From a virus, in the IMG/VR virus record IMGVR_UViG_3300036801_000104, positions 1 to 64,000 of that record: a DNA stretch of 64,000 nt; one strand, 5' to 3'. A program made the translations under genes and the position numbers. Under the pieces are notes generated by a model, which made no database searches, was not told the origin of the DNA, and saw only the letters and a program-made list of their open reading frames with translations. This document shows positions 6,560 through 17,100 of this stretch, piece by piece; the stretch's first letter is position 1, and each line of letters begins with the position of its first letter.

Positions 6560-8412
6560 TAATACCCACCGGGATCAGGATTGCCCGGCGTACTGCACGC
6601 GGTTATCTTCCAACTGGAACAGGACCAGATGTTAATGCTTTTCGTCCATGAGATCATGTCGCTAGGGAGCGTTTGGCCGTTACTGTTGCTCCCATTGTAT
6701 ACTCCCACGGGAGAATACAAAAACCGCATCCGCGAGGACGTGTCGCTAAGCTGCCATGTAAAATATTCGCCACCTGAACTCCCCGCGACCCAAGATACGC
6801 AGTTTTGGAACACGTTGTTAATCCACATACATTTGACGATGTTGTTTGCCCCATCACTCGTAATCCGCATACCAATTTTAACGTATCCTTGGTCTACCCG
6901 GTAATTACCGCTCGTAGCTGCGTGCGGCGGAAACGAACCGAACCAATTCGACGAACCATTAATGTGTGAGCCAGACCACGTACCCCAAGCCGAAGCCCAC
7001 GCTCCACCTGCGCCTAGATCACAGCAGAGTTCATTGGCATCGAACTCGAACCAATTATATGCGGTGGATGGCCCTTGGGGGGAACCGTCAAATTCGCCTT
7101 CCCAATGACCCTGTGAATATACTGGGTGTGAGTTATCGCCATTGAGCGGCCAACTCGAAACCCAAAGCGTGGACTCTGTGTAGCTGTTAGTCGGCACCTG
7201 AATGGCGGTTGATGGCGGTGGATAGCCACCACCACTCTGTATGCCATTGAAAAAATCAGTGCTTGCGGGGATTGAGTTCGTCCCAAGTTGTATTTTCAGG
7301 GCTTTAATCGCGCTAGGGTCAGCGCTGACCGTTGGGCATGGACCAGATACCGCACCCACATTCACGCCATGATAGAAAATTGGCGTGCTCGCCCCGGCGC
7401 AGTCGAGCCAGGTGTTCGGCTGTGCGGCGTTTACTCCAGGGGGTGCAGAACCGTTGACGAACACGCCGCCCGTGGGCGCAGTGAAATCTATACAAACCAC
7501 GCAAGTGTTAAAGTTTGCAACGGACGCCTGCGCAGGAGGGGCGGGAGGCGCGCCGCTCGGCGCCAGTTGGTACGCCCGAACCCAATCGACCTGCATGACG
7601 GTCCCTGGGGGTATCGGGACGCCGTTGCTGCCACCTAAAGTGTTACCCGCTTGCTCTGGCGACCAATATAGATCAAAGAATAGACCAACGTCCCAGCCCG
7701 CAGAGAGCAGCTGCACCGGCCCGCTAAACGGGACACCGTCGAAGTACATCGTTACTGAGCCGTGCGCCGAACCGTCGTTCACCCACAGCAAGCCGTATTG
7801 ATGGAATCCTAGCGTAACGTCCGCGCCCACGTCGGGGTCAGACATAAAGCTGAAGCCGGCATTGCCGTCAGCTTGGTATGGCCGCAGGTTGCGGTAATTG
7901 CACTCGCTCTTCCCAGACGCTATCGCCATCTCAGCGTACTTACCAACGGGGAGACCTCCTCCAGTCCAATTATCCCGCCCAAAGAATTCCACGTCGTACT
8001 CGCCGCTCGAACAGGTCGGCAACTTAATGTTATAGACGAAGTAGCCATAGCGCTGCGAGAAGGCATGATTGCCGGTGCCGCCAGATGTAGTCCATGTATC
8101 TATGATAGTCCGAGTGTCCGGGACATTAGTGTCGATATTTATGGTCAAAATACCATTGTTAGTCGCGGCGTTTGCATTAGGACTTCCGCCGAAATGGTCA
8201 ATATCCCATACGCTTGTATTGAACGCTGAACTGAACTCATCTCCAAACGTTTGGACCCACTGCTGGCCTGAAGGCGGCGCGGGTAAAATAGTCTGCGGAC
8301 TGCTGACGGTAACTGAGAGGGTCAGGGGGGCCGATACCGAAGCCGCCCATGCCACAGAAAGGGCAAGCAGAACAGCAAGGAGAGCCAGGCCGGCTATTCT
8401 CATTGATGTCAT
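6559..8412 (-). CDS. secreted GH16-like glycosidase
   Basis: 617 residues. A signal peptide (about 1-24, ending 'VAWAAS') precedes a glycoside hydrolase family 16 domain (about 50-285): 'FGDEFSS' at 56-62 and the catalytic motif 'EYDVEF', i.e. E138-x-D140-x-E142, intact nucleophile and acid/base. The remaining 330 residues form a second, Cys-containing beta domain, perhaps carbohydrate binding. GH16 enzymes cut beta-1,3 and beta-1,4 glucans, galactans and similar polysaccharides. In a phage this suggests capsule or exopolysaccharide depolymerisation, but the signal peptide points to export by the cell rather than direct tail assembly. The start overlaps the upstream stop (ATGA). Confidence 0.75.
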   Translation of the reverse strand: MTSMRIAGLALLAVLLALSVAWAASVSAPLTLSVTVSSPQTILPAPPSGQQWVQTFGDEFSSAFNTSVWDIDHFGGSPNANAATNNGILTINIDTNVPDTRTIIDTWTTSGGTGNHAFSQRYGYFVYNIKLPTCSSGEYDVEFFGRDNWTGGGLPVGKYAEMAIASGKSECNYRNLRPYQADGNAGFSFMSDPDVGADVTLGFHQYGLLWVNDGSAHGSVTMYFDGVPFSGPVQLLSAGWDVGLFFDLYWSPEQAGNTLGGSNGVPIPPGTVMQVDWVRAYQLAPSGAPPAPPAQASVANFNTCVVCIDFTAPTGGVFVNGSAPPGVNAAQPNTWLDCAGASTPIFYHGVNVGAVSGPCPTVSADPSAIKALKIQLGTNSIPASTDFFNGIQSGGGYPPPSTAIQVPTNSYTESTLWVSSWPLNGDNSHPVYSQGHWEGEFDGSPQGPSTAYNWFEFDANELCCDLGAGGAWASAWGTWSGSHINGSSNWFGSFPPHAATSGNYRVDQGYVKIGMRITSDGANNIVKCMWINNVFQNCVSWVAGSSGGEYFTWQLSDTSSRMRFLYSPVGVYNGSNSNGQTLPSDMISWTKSINIWSCSSWKITACSTPGNPDPGGY

Positions 8413-11400
8413 GGAATCGAGTTGACCGCCGTCGGCAGTCCCGGAATGACCACTGTCCGGTCCCAGTTGTTGATCGGCCGTTGGCTGTTATATCCGCCTA
8501 GCCGAGGGCCATCCCATGCAGCCAGCGAATTGGCCACATTGTATCCAGCGATCTTTAGGCCAATAATTCTTTGCCCGCCATATTCCATATAATTGATCGA
8601 TGAATATCCAACACCGGTATTGGCGGTGTTGTCGTATGTCAAGCGCAGCTTCAGTGTATAGGCGTTCGTATTCGCGATGGCCACGCCGTTGCTGGTGTAG
8701 CCGGTAAACGCTTGGCCAGCTACCGGGCATTGCGACGGAAACGCGGTGTGATCGGCCGAAGTGCATTGTATATAAAAGGTGTGGTTCTGGCCGTTGACGT
8801 TGGTCACAGGACCAATGATAGAGTAATAGCGGTTTCCAGCTAGCTGGTCGATCGGCCCAGGAGCAAAGAAGCCATGATATCCCGTCATCGCCATCACTTG
8901 ATCGCCGACCGTGACGATATAGGTGCCGACCGACCACTGGCCGCCCGACAATAAGTTAATGGTAGGCACGATACCGAAATCCGAGGCATCTACACCATTG
9001 GCATAAAGCCCGGTGCTTCCCTGCTGCGAGGTCACAGAGCCATCGCCGCCATTGTTGATGGCCGAAGAGTAATAATAATCGAAGCAATAGTACGGCATCG
9101 CCCCCGTCAATCGGCTGCCGCAGTTGCCCTCAATATTCCGCTGCCATTGCTTCATCCAGGTGCTGGCTAGAGGCTCATGCAGCCAGGTCAGCATGTTCCA
9201 CGCCGAGTCGAAGAGGTAGGTCTCAATAAAAGGCTCGGCGGAAATTCCTTCATAATAGCCGGTTGGCTCGGTGATCGATGTGCTGTAGTTGGTGTTATTG
9301 GGGGCGGCCTGACTCGGGCCGTCCTTGAACCGCAGCCACATCGAATAGTAATGACGGTTTTCTGTTAGAATGTCGTTGTAATACGAGCGCTCGATATCGT
9401 TGTCGCCGCCAAACGCTGCTGGATACGTGACATCGCGCGTCATCCATGCTTGGCCGCGCCCCTGACAGCAGTCTATTAGAATGCCGTAATAGTGATAGGT
9501 GTTGCCATCGGTGAATTTGGCGTTGTTGTCGCGGTAATAGCCTTGGCCCAGCTCCGGACCTGGGCCGGCGCGCTGTTGAGCATAGTCGGCATTGCCACGA
9601 AGCCGCATCATGTCAAGCCAATGACGGTCACCAAATATCTCATAAGTGATACTGTTGAATGACGGCATATGGCTAATGTAGGTGCCGCTCGTCCATTGGC
9701 CGGACGTGGCTGGGTAATTTGCATTAGGCAGGCTTGCCGGCGGCCCCACCATATTCACCGGACCAAGCCCCGAATATTCTGTTGTCGGCATCGGAGCGCC
9801 GAGACCGGCATACGTGCCGCCCGTACCGTTGCCCCCAGGCCCGATGGGCGGGCCATTGTTGATCACCGGAATGCGGCCCGTCGCTTCATTGAGGAGCGTC
9901 GCATTCCCATATGTCATGTTCCCGAGCGTGAAGAGCCGGGCATAGTCCCAATTTGCTTCGCTGCCGTTTATGAAGGCTTGCGCCGCCCATTCGGAGATGA
10001 TTCCTAGATCTGGCCTGTCGCCACCGCCAACGCCGCCGATCACATTGCCTATGGTATTGGGGTTGTAATAGGGCGTATTGCCAGTGCTAGGGTTAGGCGC
10101 ATAGACATTAACAGACTGCGCAAGATCCATTGGTATAATCAAACCAGTCTTTTCCCAATACAGCTTCTCTCCCGAAGTAAAAGCCGGATAAACCTTGCGC
10201 GTCACCCTGGTCGTGGTGCCGACGGGCGACCAGTTGTCCTGATTCGTTTGGTCGAGCAGCAGAACGCTGTTCCAGTGATAATGCTGGACGCGGAAGCCGA
10301 ATGTTGTCGTGCCGGTGCCCTGCGATGCAGTCATAAACCGCACCGGCCCATAGGTGTAATTAGGCGACAGCACCAAGGACGATTTAGTCGACGCAGAACC
10401 AGAGGTAACGATTCCTGTCGGAGCGACGTAATAGAGTTGGTTATTGTTCATCCCGGCGGGGCATGTGCCGGAGCAAGAAGGCCGCACAGCCATTCCGGCA
10501 TACCATGAATTGGCCCCGGTCGCCGTTGGAACGTCCATGCAATATGCATCGCCCCAGCCCCCATAGCACCCGGCGCTTGCGACAGGCTGGATCGGATTGC
10601 TGGCGCTAGATATCGTCGCGTCCAACCCTGTCCAGTTTAGGACCGACGCCGCGCCGTCGAGGACTTCCGGCTTATACGATATGGACTGCGGATCGTTGGC
10701 AAAGCCCGCCGGCCCTATATTGCCGGCATTGCCCGTGCTGCCTCCCGCGACATTCATCCAGGCATTGTGAATCTCACATACCCACCTGACATCGCCCGGA
10801 GAGACCCCGTCCGAGGCTTGCGTAAAGATATCGATGTTGCACGCCGCATAAAGCAGCGGGTCTTTATTGCCGCTCGTCGCATAGACGAACATGCCGGAGA
10901 CGACATACTCGTCATACACATTCCCGGCCCGAATGTGCCGCGGGGCGTCCCGTCCGACGTTCGCGATGTTGTCGCACACCCTAAAGGTCGCATCCCCCGA
11001 GTCGCGCACCGTGTCGGCTTGGTTGCGCACATCGGAGAGATGGATCTTGAGATCGTGCGCCGCGGGACCGCTGCACAGCACCGAGAGCGCCTGCTTAGAG
11101 GTCTCCGAATAGCTTCCCGCGGTCGCGACGAACTCGACTTGATAGGTCGCTCCATTCGCCAGGCTGTTGGGCAGCCATGCCGACCACACCGCATGCCGCC
11201 ACGAGCCGTTGCTGCCGTTCTCGCGCCAGGTGGAGATCTCATCCCATTGCTGGCCAGGCAACGGCGTATGCGTGGAGGCATCGCGGATCACGGGATTTTG
11301 GCCGGGCATGATGTCGCCATAGCGGAACCCCTGGCCGAAGCTGATAGGCGTGCCTGCCGGGAGTGTCGCGCCGGAGAGATTTTGGAATGTGAAGGTCGTC

Positions 11401-12986
11401 AGGAGGCCCGTGACCGGCGTGGTGCCGACTATCGTAAAGGCTTTCGAATACGGCGAATTGCCTACGCCGGCTTGAGTGGCCTGCAAACAAGTTCCGGAAT
11501 AGCTCTGGGCCAGCCCGCTCGAATTTACCGAAACAACCCCGGTCGCGCTGTTGACGGAGAAAACACTGTTGTTGTTGCATGTCGCGCCGCTAAAGGTGTC
11601 CACACCGGATGTCTTGATCGACCATGTTGGGGCGTTCGTTCCGGAACTGACGGTGGCGCTCGCGGTCCCGACGGTGCTGGCAGTCCCCGCGGAGAAGTTG
11701 AGCCCCGTCATCGATAGGTTCGTGAATACGGGCGGCGGCGGTCCCCCGGTGCCGATCAGGGTAAACGCCTGTGAATATGGCGAATTGGTCACTCCAGTCT
11801 GGGTCGCCGTCAGACAAAATCCAGGGTAGTTCTGCCCAGGCGCGCTCGCATTTACCGAAACAAGTCCGGTCTGACCATTTTGAGTTGCCGTTATGCTCGT
11901 CGTCGTTCCTGAATCAGCTGTCGTTATAGCGCGCGCAGTATTGATATTGAGACCGGATATAGCAAAGAGATTGGTATTGCTTGATGTCAGGTTCCCGGAG
12001 AATGCAGGGCCGTTCGACATCGCGACGCTGGCGGTTGCAATCAAAGTTCCCGCGGGCGAGCTGTCCAGCAGAGAGGGGGTTGGAGGGGAGAACGTAATGC
12101 CTGTCGGCACTCCCGATGTGACGACTGAGAAATAGGGGTAACTGCTGCACTGTGCGCCAGCATGATCCACGCCGGACGTTTTGATTGACCAGGTCGGCGA
12201 GTTTACGCCGGAGCTAACGGTCGAGGTCGCGGTTCCAACCGTGCCAGCCGTGTTCGACGGAAAGCTGAGATTTGACAGCGCCACCTGCGTAAAGACAGGC
12301 CCGACTGCCCCGGTGCCGACCAGGGTGAATGCCTTGGAAAACGGCGAATTGCCCACCCCGGCCTGCGTCGCCCGCAAGCAGGTTCCGGGGTAGCTCTGCA
12401 CTGGTGCGGTGGCGTTTACGGATACGATGCCGGTTGGGCCATTGGTGGCCACCGGGGCGGGGCCGCTGTTGGAGAATCCGTTGTTATATGCAAACCATCC
12501 CTGGCTGGCCGTGTTGACGTACATCACGCCGTTAGACACGTCCATTTCGGTGCCGATACCAGTCGCCACACCATTTAACAGCACATTGTACTCACCGGGT
12601 CGCCCAGATGCCGCGGTCCCCCACGTCCATGTTCCGTCGGAGGTGGTAAGCGCTGGGCCACTTGGTGCAGTAGATGTGATTAAGCTGGTCGAGTTGGCGA
12701 CCGTGAAATAGGCGCTGTAATCGTTGCACTGTGCGCCAACGCTATCGAAGCCAGAATTTTGGAGATCCCACGTCGGCGAAGCCTGCCCAGTGCTGAGCGC
12801 CGCAGTCGCAGTACCGACCGTCCCGCTAGTCCCGGTAGTAAAAGTGAGGGTCGGCATTGTTATGGACGTGAAGATGGTTGGCACAATGCCCCCCTGCACG
12901 CCGCGCGATAGGAAGAATTCCTTAGTTAATGCGGCTCCCCCGCCGGCGATCAGAAGCAAAAGGGCAAGAGGCAGAAGCCGCCGCAT
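8409..12986 (-). CDS. 1525-residue exported multidomain protein with Ig-like repeats
   Basis: Start set at the ATG at 12986 (MRRLLPLALLLLIAGG), overlapping the previous TAA, because it gives a proper signal sequence. The longer frame prefixes nine polar residues. The N-terminal third holds three diverged copies of an Ig-like unit marked by 'GTVGTA', 'SPTWSIKTSGVD' and 'GAQC'. The central and C-terminal two thirds are aromatic- and Gly-rich beta structure (for example 'SFGQGFRYGDIMPGQNP', 'WYAGMAVRP'), resembling large secreted carbohydrate-active proteins. No catalytic motif is identified. Role: adhesin or polysaccharide-active fibre, inferred from context. Confidence 0.7.
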   Translation of the reverse strand: MRRLLPLALLLLIAGGGAALTKEFFLSRGVQGGIVPTIFTSITMPTLTFTTGTSGTVGTATAALSTGQASPTWDLQNSGFDSVGAQCNDYSAYFTVANSTSLITSTAPSGPALTTSDGTWTWGTAASGRPGEYNVLLNGVATGIGTEMDVSNGVMYVNTASQGWFAYNNGFSNSGPAPVATNGPTGIVSVNATAPVQSYPGTCLRATQAGVGNSPFSKAFTLVGTGAVGPVFTQVALSNLSFPSNTAGTVGTATSTVSSGVNSPTWSIKTSGVDHAGAQCSSYPYFSVVTSGVPTGITFSPPTPSLLDSSPAGTLIATASVAMSNGPAFSGNLTSSNTNLFAISGLNINTARAITTADSGTTTSITATQNGQTGLVSVNASAPGQNYPGFCLTATQTGVTNSPYSQAFTLIGTGGPPPPVFTNLSMTGLNFSAGTASTVGTASATVSSGTNAPTWSIKTSGVDTFSGATCNNNSVFSVNSATGVVSVNSSGLAQSYSGTCLQATQAGVGNSPYSKAFTIVGTTPVTGLLTTFTFQNLSGATLPAGTPISFGQGFRYGDIMPGQNPVIRDASTHTPLPGQQWDEISTWRENGSNGSWRHAVWSAWLPNSLANGATYQVEFVATAGSYSETSKQALSVLCSGPAAHDLKIHLSDVRNQADTVRDSGDATFRVCDNIANVGRDAPRHIRAGNVYDEYVVSGMFVYATSGNKDPLLYAACNIDIFTQASDGVSPGDVRWVCEIHNAWMNVAGGSTGNAGNIGPAGFANDPQSISYKPEVLDGAASVLNWTGLDATISSASNPIQPVASAGCYGGWGDAYCMDVPTATGANSWYAGMAVRPSCSGTCPAGMNNNQLYYVAPTGIVTSGSASTKSSLVLSPNYTYGPVRFMTASQGTGTTTFGFRVQHYHWNSVLLLDQTNQDNWSPVGTTTRVTRKVYPAFTSGEKLYWEKTGLIIPMDLAQSVNVYAPNPSTGNTPYYNPNTIGNVIGGVGGGDRPDLGIISEWAAQAFINGSEANWDYARLFTLGNMTYGNATLLNEATGRIPVINNGPPIGPGGNGTGGTYAGLGAPMPTTEYSGLGPVNMVGPPASLPNANYPATSGQWTSGTYISHMPSFNSITYEIFGDRHWLDMMRLRGNADYAQQRAGPGPELGQGYYRDNNAKFTDGNTYHYYGILIDCCQGRGQAWMTRDVTYPAAFGGDNDIERSYYNDILTENRHYYSMWLRFKDGPSQAAPNNTNYSTSITEPTGYYEGISAEPFIETYLFDSAWNMLTWLHEPLASTWMKQWQRNIEGNCGSRLTGAMPYYCFDYYYSSAINNGGDGSVTSQQGSTGLYANGVDASDFGIVPTINLLSGGQWSVGTYIVTVGDQVMAMTGYHGFFAPGPIDQLAGNRYYSIIGPVTNVNGQNHTFYIQCTSADHTAFPSQCPVAGQAFTGYTSNGVAIANTNAYTLKLRLTYDNTANTGVGYSSINYMEYGGQRIIGLKIAGYNVANSLAAWDGPRLGGYNSQRPINNWDRTVVIPGLPTAVNSIP

Positions 12987-14179
12987 TATGATGTCCTCGG
13001 GCTCAGCCAACACATGCCGAACATAGTGCCGGCAGCAGGAAATAGCTTAATTCCAGTAGTGGCCTGGGATGTAGTCAACGGGCCGACGCCTGCTACAGTC
13101 AGCAATTGCTCCGCCGCGGAGCCGGTATCAAATGACCGCGTTACGGCGTGGATATCGTTTGAGAACCCCATGCCGGTGCCGAATGAGAAGCTCAGGTCTA
13201 TATCTAATGTAGCTCCGTTATTGGTGCCTGTAGGAAGCGGAGAAGAAAGCAAAAATCCGTTGGATGGCCCCCCATCAGCCGTGCTAACCCAAAGATCACC
13301 CGGACTGATAACGTTGCCGGACAGCTGGAGTATATAGCTGTAGCCGGCCGTCTGAAATGTCCCAGCATACGCCAGCTGCAGGGTTATTCCCCCCGATGCC
13401 GTCTGCAATCCCACCCCGCTGCACGCCAAGTGCAGGCGAGGATAGCCGCTCAACCCAAGCCACTGGAAAGAACTCACGGAAGCGCTCGACGCAGCGCTCT
13501 GATACCATGTGCCGGGAAGGAAGCCTGACGCCACATAATTGTTGCTGGGGTTGGCTTGGAGGCATACTTCGCCGCCAGGATAAAGCACGATCTGGCCGCC
13601 CGTTACCGCTGGGTTGCCATTGACTACCCCGGCCGCGCCAGAAATCGTTGAGGTTGTCGCCGTGATCGTCATGAGCGCGGTGCCGTTGTTTTTGAAGCAT
13701 GACCCGTGCCCAGGCGGAAAGACCGCCTGCGTGAGGGTCGTGCTCCCGACTGTCTGTGAATTATTCACCGTCCAGGTCGTCCCGGAGCCAGCGGTGACGT
13801 AGGTATTGTCAAGCACCCCGAGTCCAGTGATGACGGAACCAATCGTGACGGCATTAGATGGCGTTGAAAGCGTAGTGCCCGAGATTGACCCAGTGAAAGT
13901 TGATACTACGCTTTGCGGCATCGTATAAGTCGCGGCGGAGGCGCCGGCAAACACCAGGGTCGCAAAGTCGTCGCTCGCCCTTGTGGTGCACCCGGTCGCA
14001 ATGCTGTTCCTATATACCACGCTGTAAGAGCCCGCGGCCGGCGAGCAGATCGGCGCGTTGAGGTCGAGGAGTTCACCCTGCAGGCTCATCGACATGCCCG
14101 GAACAATGCGCTGTCCGGACTGGTCGGCATAAGCGTGCGAAGCCGCGAGGATCAGAGCGAGAGCAAGCCAACGTCTCAT
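12986..14179 (-). CDS. exported beta-rich tail-fibre-like protein
   Basis: Start chosen at ATG 14179 (MRRWLALALILAASHAYA), coupled by ATGA to the upstream gene. This gives a textbook signal peptide with an AYA cleavage site. The mature 380 residues are Ser/Thr/Gly-rich beta structure: 'TLVFAGASAATYTMPQSV', 'GGEVCLQANPSNNYVASG'. Resembles collar or fibre domains of alphaproteobacterial prophages. No enzyme motif. Forms one ATGA-coupled unit with the large genes either side. Confidence 0.65.
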   Translation of the reverse strand: MRRWLALALILAASHAYADQSGQRIVPGMSMSLQGELLDLNAPICSPAAGSYSVVYRNSIATGCTTRASDDFATLVFAGASAATYTMPQSVVSTFTGSISGTTLSTPSNAVTIGSVITGLGVLDNTYVTAGSGTTWTVNNSQTVGSTTLTQAVFPPGHGSCFKNNGTALMTITATTSTISGAAGVVNGNPAVTGGQIVLYPGGEVCLQANPSNNYVASGFLPGTWYQSAASSASVSSFQWLGLSGYPRLHLACSGVGLQTASGGITLQLAYAGTFQTAGYSYILQLSGNVISPGDLWVSTADGGPSNGFLLSSPLPTGTNNGATLDIDLSFSFGTGMGFSNDIHAVTRSFDTGSAAEQLLTVAGVGPLTTSQATTGIKLFPAAGTMFGMCWLSPRTS

Positions 14180-17100
14180 GGCACTGTCCTCAAAGTAGTA
14201 GCGCTCTTGACAATGAAATGCCCGCACTGGTTGGCCTGTACGGGAATGCCCACGCCAGCCGCCTGATTATTGATAAAGTGCGCAGTGGTATCTGGGTAGA
14301 CCAGCAGCGCGTTGTTCGCGTCTTCGTTGCAAACATACAGATGATTGAAGGCCACCATTAGCGCGGCATCAAACCGCACAGCCGCCGTACCGGCGCAGCC
14401 ATTTGCGAGGGTCGTGCAATTCGCGCCGCTCCCGACATAATTCTGCTGGGTCGTAAGGTCGGTCGCCGTTCCCAGCGTCGTGCCCGCGGCGGTGACGCCG
14501 GTTGTTCCAGTGTCATTGGTGGCTCCCCCACCCGTGCCGCAAGACCCTGTCAGGAGGACGACCACGTTGCTGGCATTCAAACCTAGACAGGAAACCTGCG
14601 TCCCCGTAGCAAGCCCCGTTGCTGTGATCGCGCCGGTGGCCGTCAGAGTCGTGAACTTGCCGGCTGCCGGAGCTGTTGCGCCGATGGACGGAGGCGAGGC
14701 GAGATAAGTGCTAAAGCCGGTCCCGGATACGGTGCTTGATGCTGAAAGGGTCGTGAAGGCGCCGGCTGCTGCCGATGTCCCACCAATTGCAGGGGGAGAG
14801 GCCAGGTAATTACTAAACCCTACCCCGGAAATTCCGGCTGACGCGGATAATGTCGTGAAAGAGCCTCCCGCTGCGGCTGTGCCGCCGATAGCCGGCGGTG
14901 ACGCCAGATACGTCGAGAAGCCAGTACCTGATACTGTGGAGCTGGCCGCAAGCGTCGTGAATGATCCTGCTGCCGCAACGGTGCCGCCGATCCCCGGAGG
15001 GGATGCTAGGTAGTTGCTAAACCCAACCCCGGTTACCGCTCCGGAAGCCGAGAGCGCGGTAAAGGAGCCGGCCGCCGATGTGGTCGCTCCGATTGCCGGA
15101 GGAGAAGCGAGGTATGTGCTGAAGCCAGTCCCCGATACCGCGCCAGAGGCCGACAGCGTCGTGAATGCACCGCCCGCAGGCGCAGTCCCACCAATAGCCG
15201 GTGGGGACGCCAAGTATGTGCTGAAGCCAGTTCCCGAGACGGCACCGGAAGCCGACAGCGTCGTAAACGCGCCAGCCGCAGGGGCCGAGCCGCCGATAGC
15301 AGGAGGAGAGGCTAGGTAAGTCGAGAAGCCGGTGCCCGATACAGTGGAGCTGGCCGAGAGGGTGGTGAACGCGCCTCCCGCTGGAGTCGTGCCGCCGATC
15401 GCCGATGGTGCCGCCCAATTGATGATCGCATTCGACAAGAGGCCGGTTCCGAGCGTCTCTGCGATGGTGCTGTTCCCGGTCGTTCCGACTGGCAGCCCTA
15501 CATTGCTCAGGGTATCTGTGCCTGTCCAGAAGGGGATGTTGTTGACAGTGGATGTCCCAGCCGATGTAACGCTTCCCCCGCCGAGACAGGAGCCAGCAAC
15601 CCAAGCGCCAGCCGACCCGATGATGCAGTCGCCATTGACGGGCACGATCCCCGCCGGAGTGTTGGTGCCGTTAGAGACAACGATGTCGCCGCTCGTAGGC
15701 CAGGTCGGAGCACTGCCGGCGGTGTTGGTAAAGTCGAGAATGACTTCGATCGGGAAGGAGCCACCCGCGGCATTGGTCGATAGGACATTGCCGATCGTTT
15801 GGACGCCAGCGGGCCGCGTCGCCCCGCCGTCATGGCAGTTGCCGGCTACGGTAGAGCTAAGGACAACGAAATGGCCGGCCGTTGTCGCACCGTCAAAGGT
15901 GCATGAAGCCTGGCCGTGGATGGCGATTTGGGCACTGCCGGTGGTTCCGGCGCCACCGATGACAACCCCTATAGCGGCGTCGGTATCGCTGACGAGCGTC
16001 GTCAATGCCGTTGATGGTGCGCCGGAAAACTTCGCGACTAGCCCTGCGGTCGTGCCGCCGGTCCCGGCGTTCGGGATTTCGACGGCGATGGCCTTAGAGG
16101 TAAAGTCAAAGTGCTCGCTGGTGCTGACGATGGTGCCGTTGTCCGTTAGGCCGGAAACAACAGGCGAGCTTGCGCCGTTTCCTTTATAGATCGCGTTAGC
16201 GGTTTGGGTAGTAAGGCCGGTCCCTCCATTTGCGACTGTGAATGGGGCTCCGAGAAGCGTCAGGACGCTCGCTGTCGAGCACAGCGAAGGCACGCTCGAC
16301 CCATTAGTACAGAGTATCGAACTGGCTGCTGATGGGAGAGCCGCCCATGCTCCGCCTGTCCCGTAAACCAGATCATTGTTGACCGGCGCGAGAGCCCCAG
16401 GGGTATTGGTGGTGTTCGAGACGACTATGCTGCCGGATGCGGGCCACGTCGGTGGGCTGCCCGCGGTATTTGTGAATTCGGGGCTGAAAACCATCGCATA
16501 GGAGCCGGCGCCGCCCCCATTCGTGGCGAGCACGCGCCCGATTACCTGCGCCCCGCCTGGCCGCGTGCCGGACGCGGTATCGTGGCATTTCCCGGCGACG
16601 GTCGTGCTGATTACGACCCAGTCGCCCGCCGTGGTCGATCCGTCAAACGAGCAATTTGCTTGGCCGCCAACAACGATCTGGGCGTTCCCGGTCGTCCCGC
16701 CCCCACTAAGAACCACACCGATCGCGTTATCGGTATCGCTCGTCAGGGCCGTCAGAGCCCTTGATGGAGCACCCGATAGCTTCGCCAGCAGCCCGTTTGT
16801 GGTGCCACCAGATGATGCATTTGCGATTTCGATTACTTGACTTTGATTGGTAAGGTCGAGCGGTTCAGTTGTACTGACTAGCGCGCCGTTATCCGATAGG
16901 CTCGATACGGCCATATTCGCCGTGCCGGCACCTTTGTAAATCGCACCCGTGGTTAAGGTGGCGAGGCCGGTGCCGCCATTGGGAACCGAAAACGGAGTGC
17001 CCAGAACACCTAGGATGGTGGCGGCGGCGCCATAGGAAACTTGATTTGCTGAAGAAATATAAGGGATTGTATTCGTCAGAGGCGTCGCCGGATAGGATAC

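Noticed and set aside
10767-11717. Plus-strand 316-codon ORF antisense to the 1525-residue protein
   Set aside because: Shadow of a real minus-strand gene with Ig-like repeats and signal peptide; Arg/Ala/Gly-rich and no ribosome binding site.
14657-15370. CRISPR array or DGR template repeat
   Set aside because: The 102-bp units are continuous coding repeats without spacers, with synonymous differences. No reverse transcriptase or cas gene in the window.
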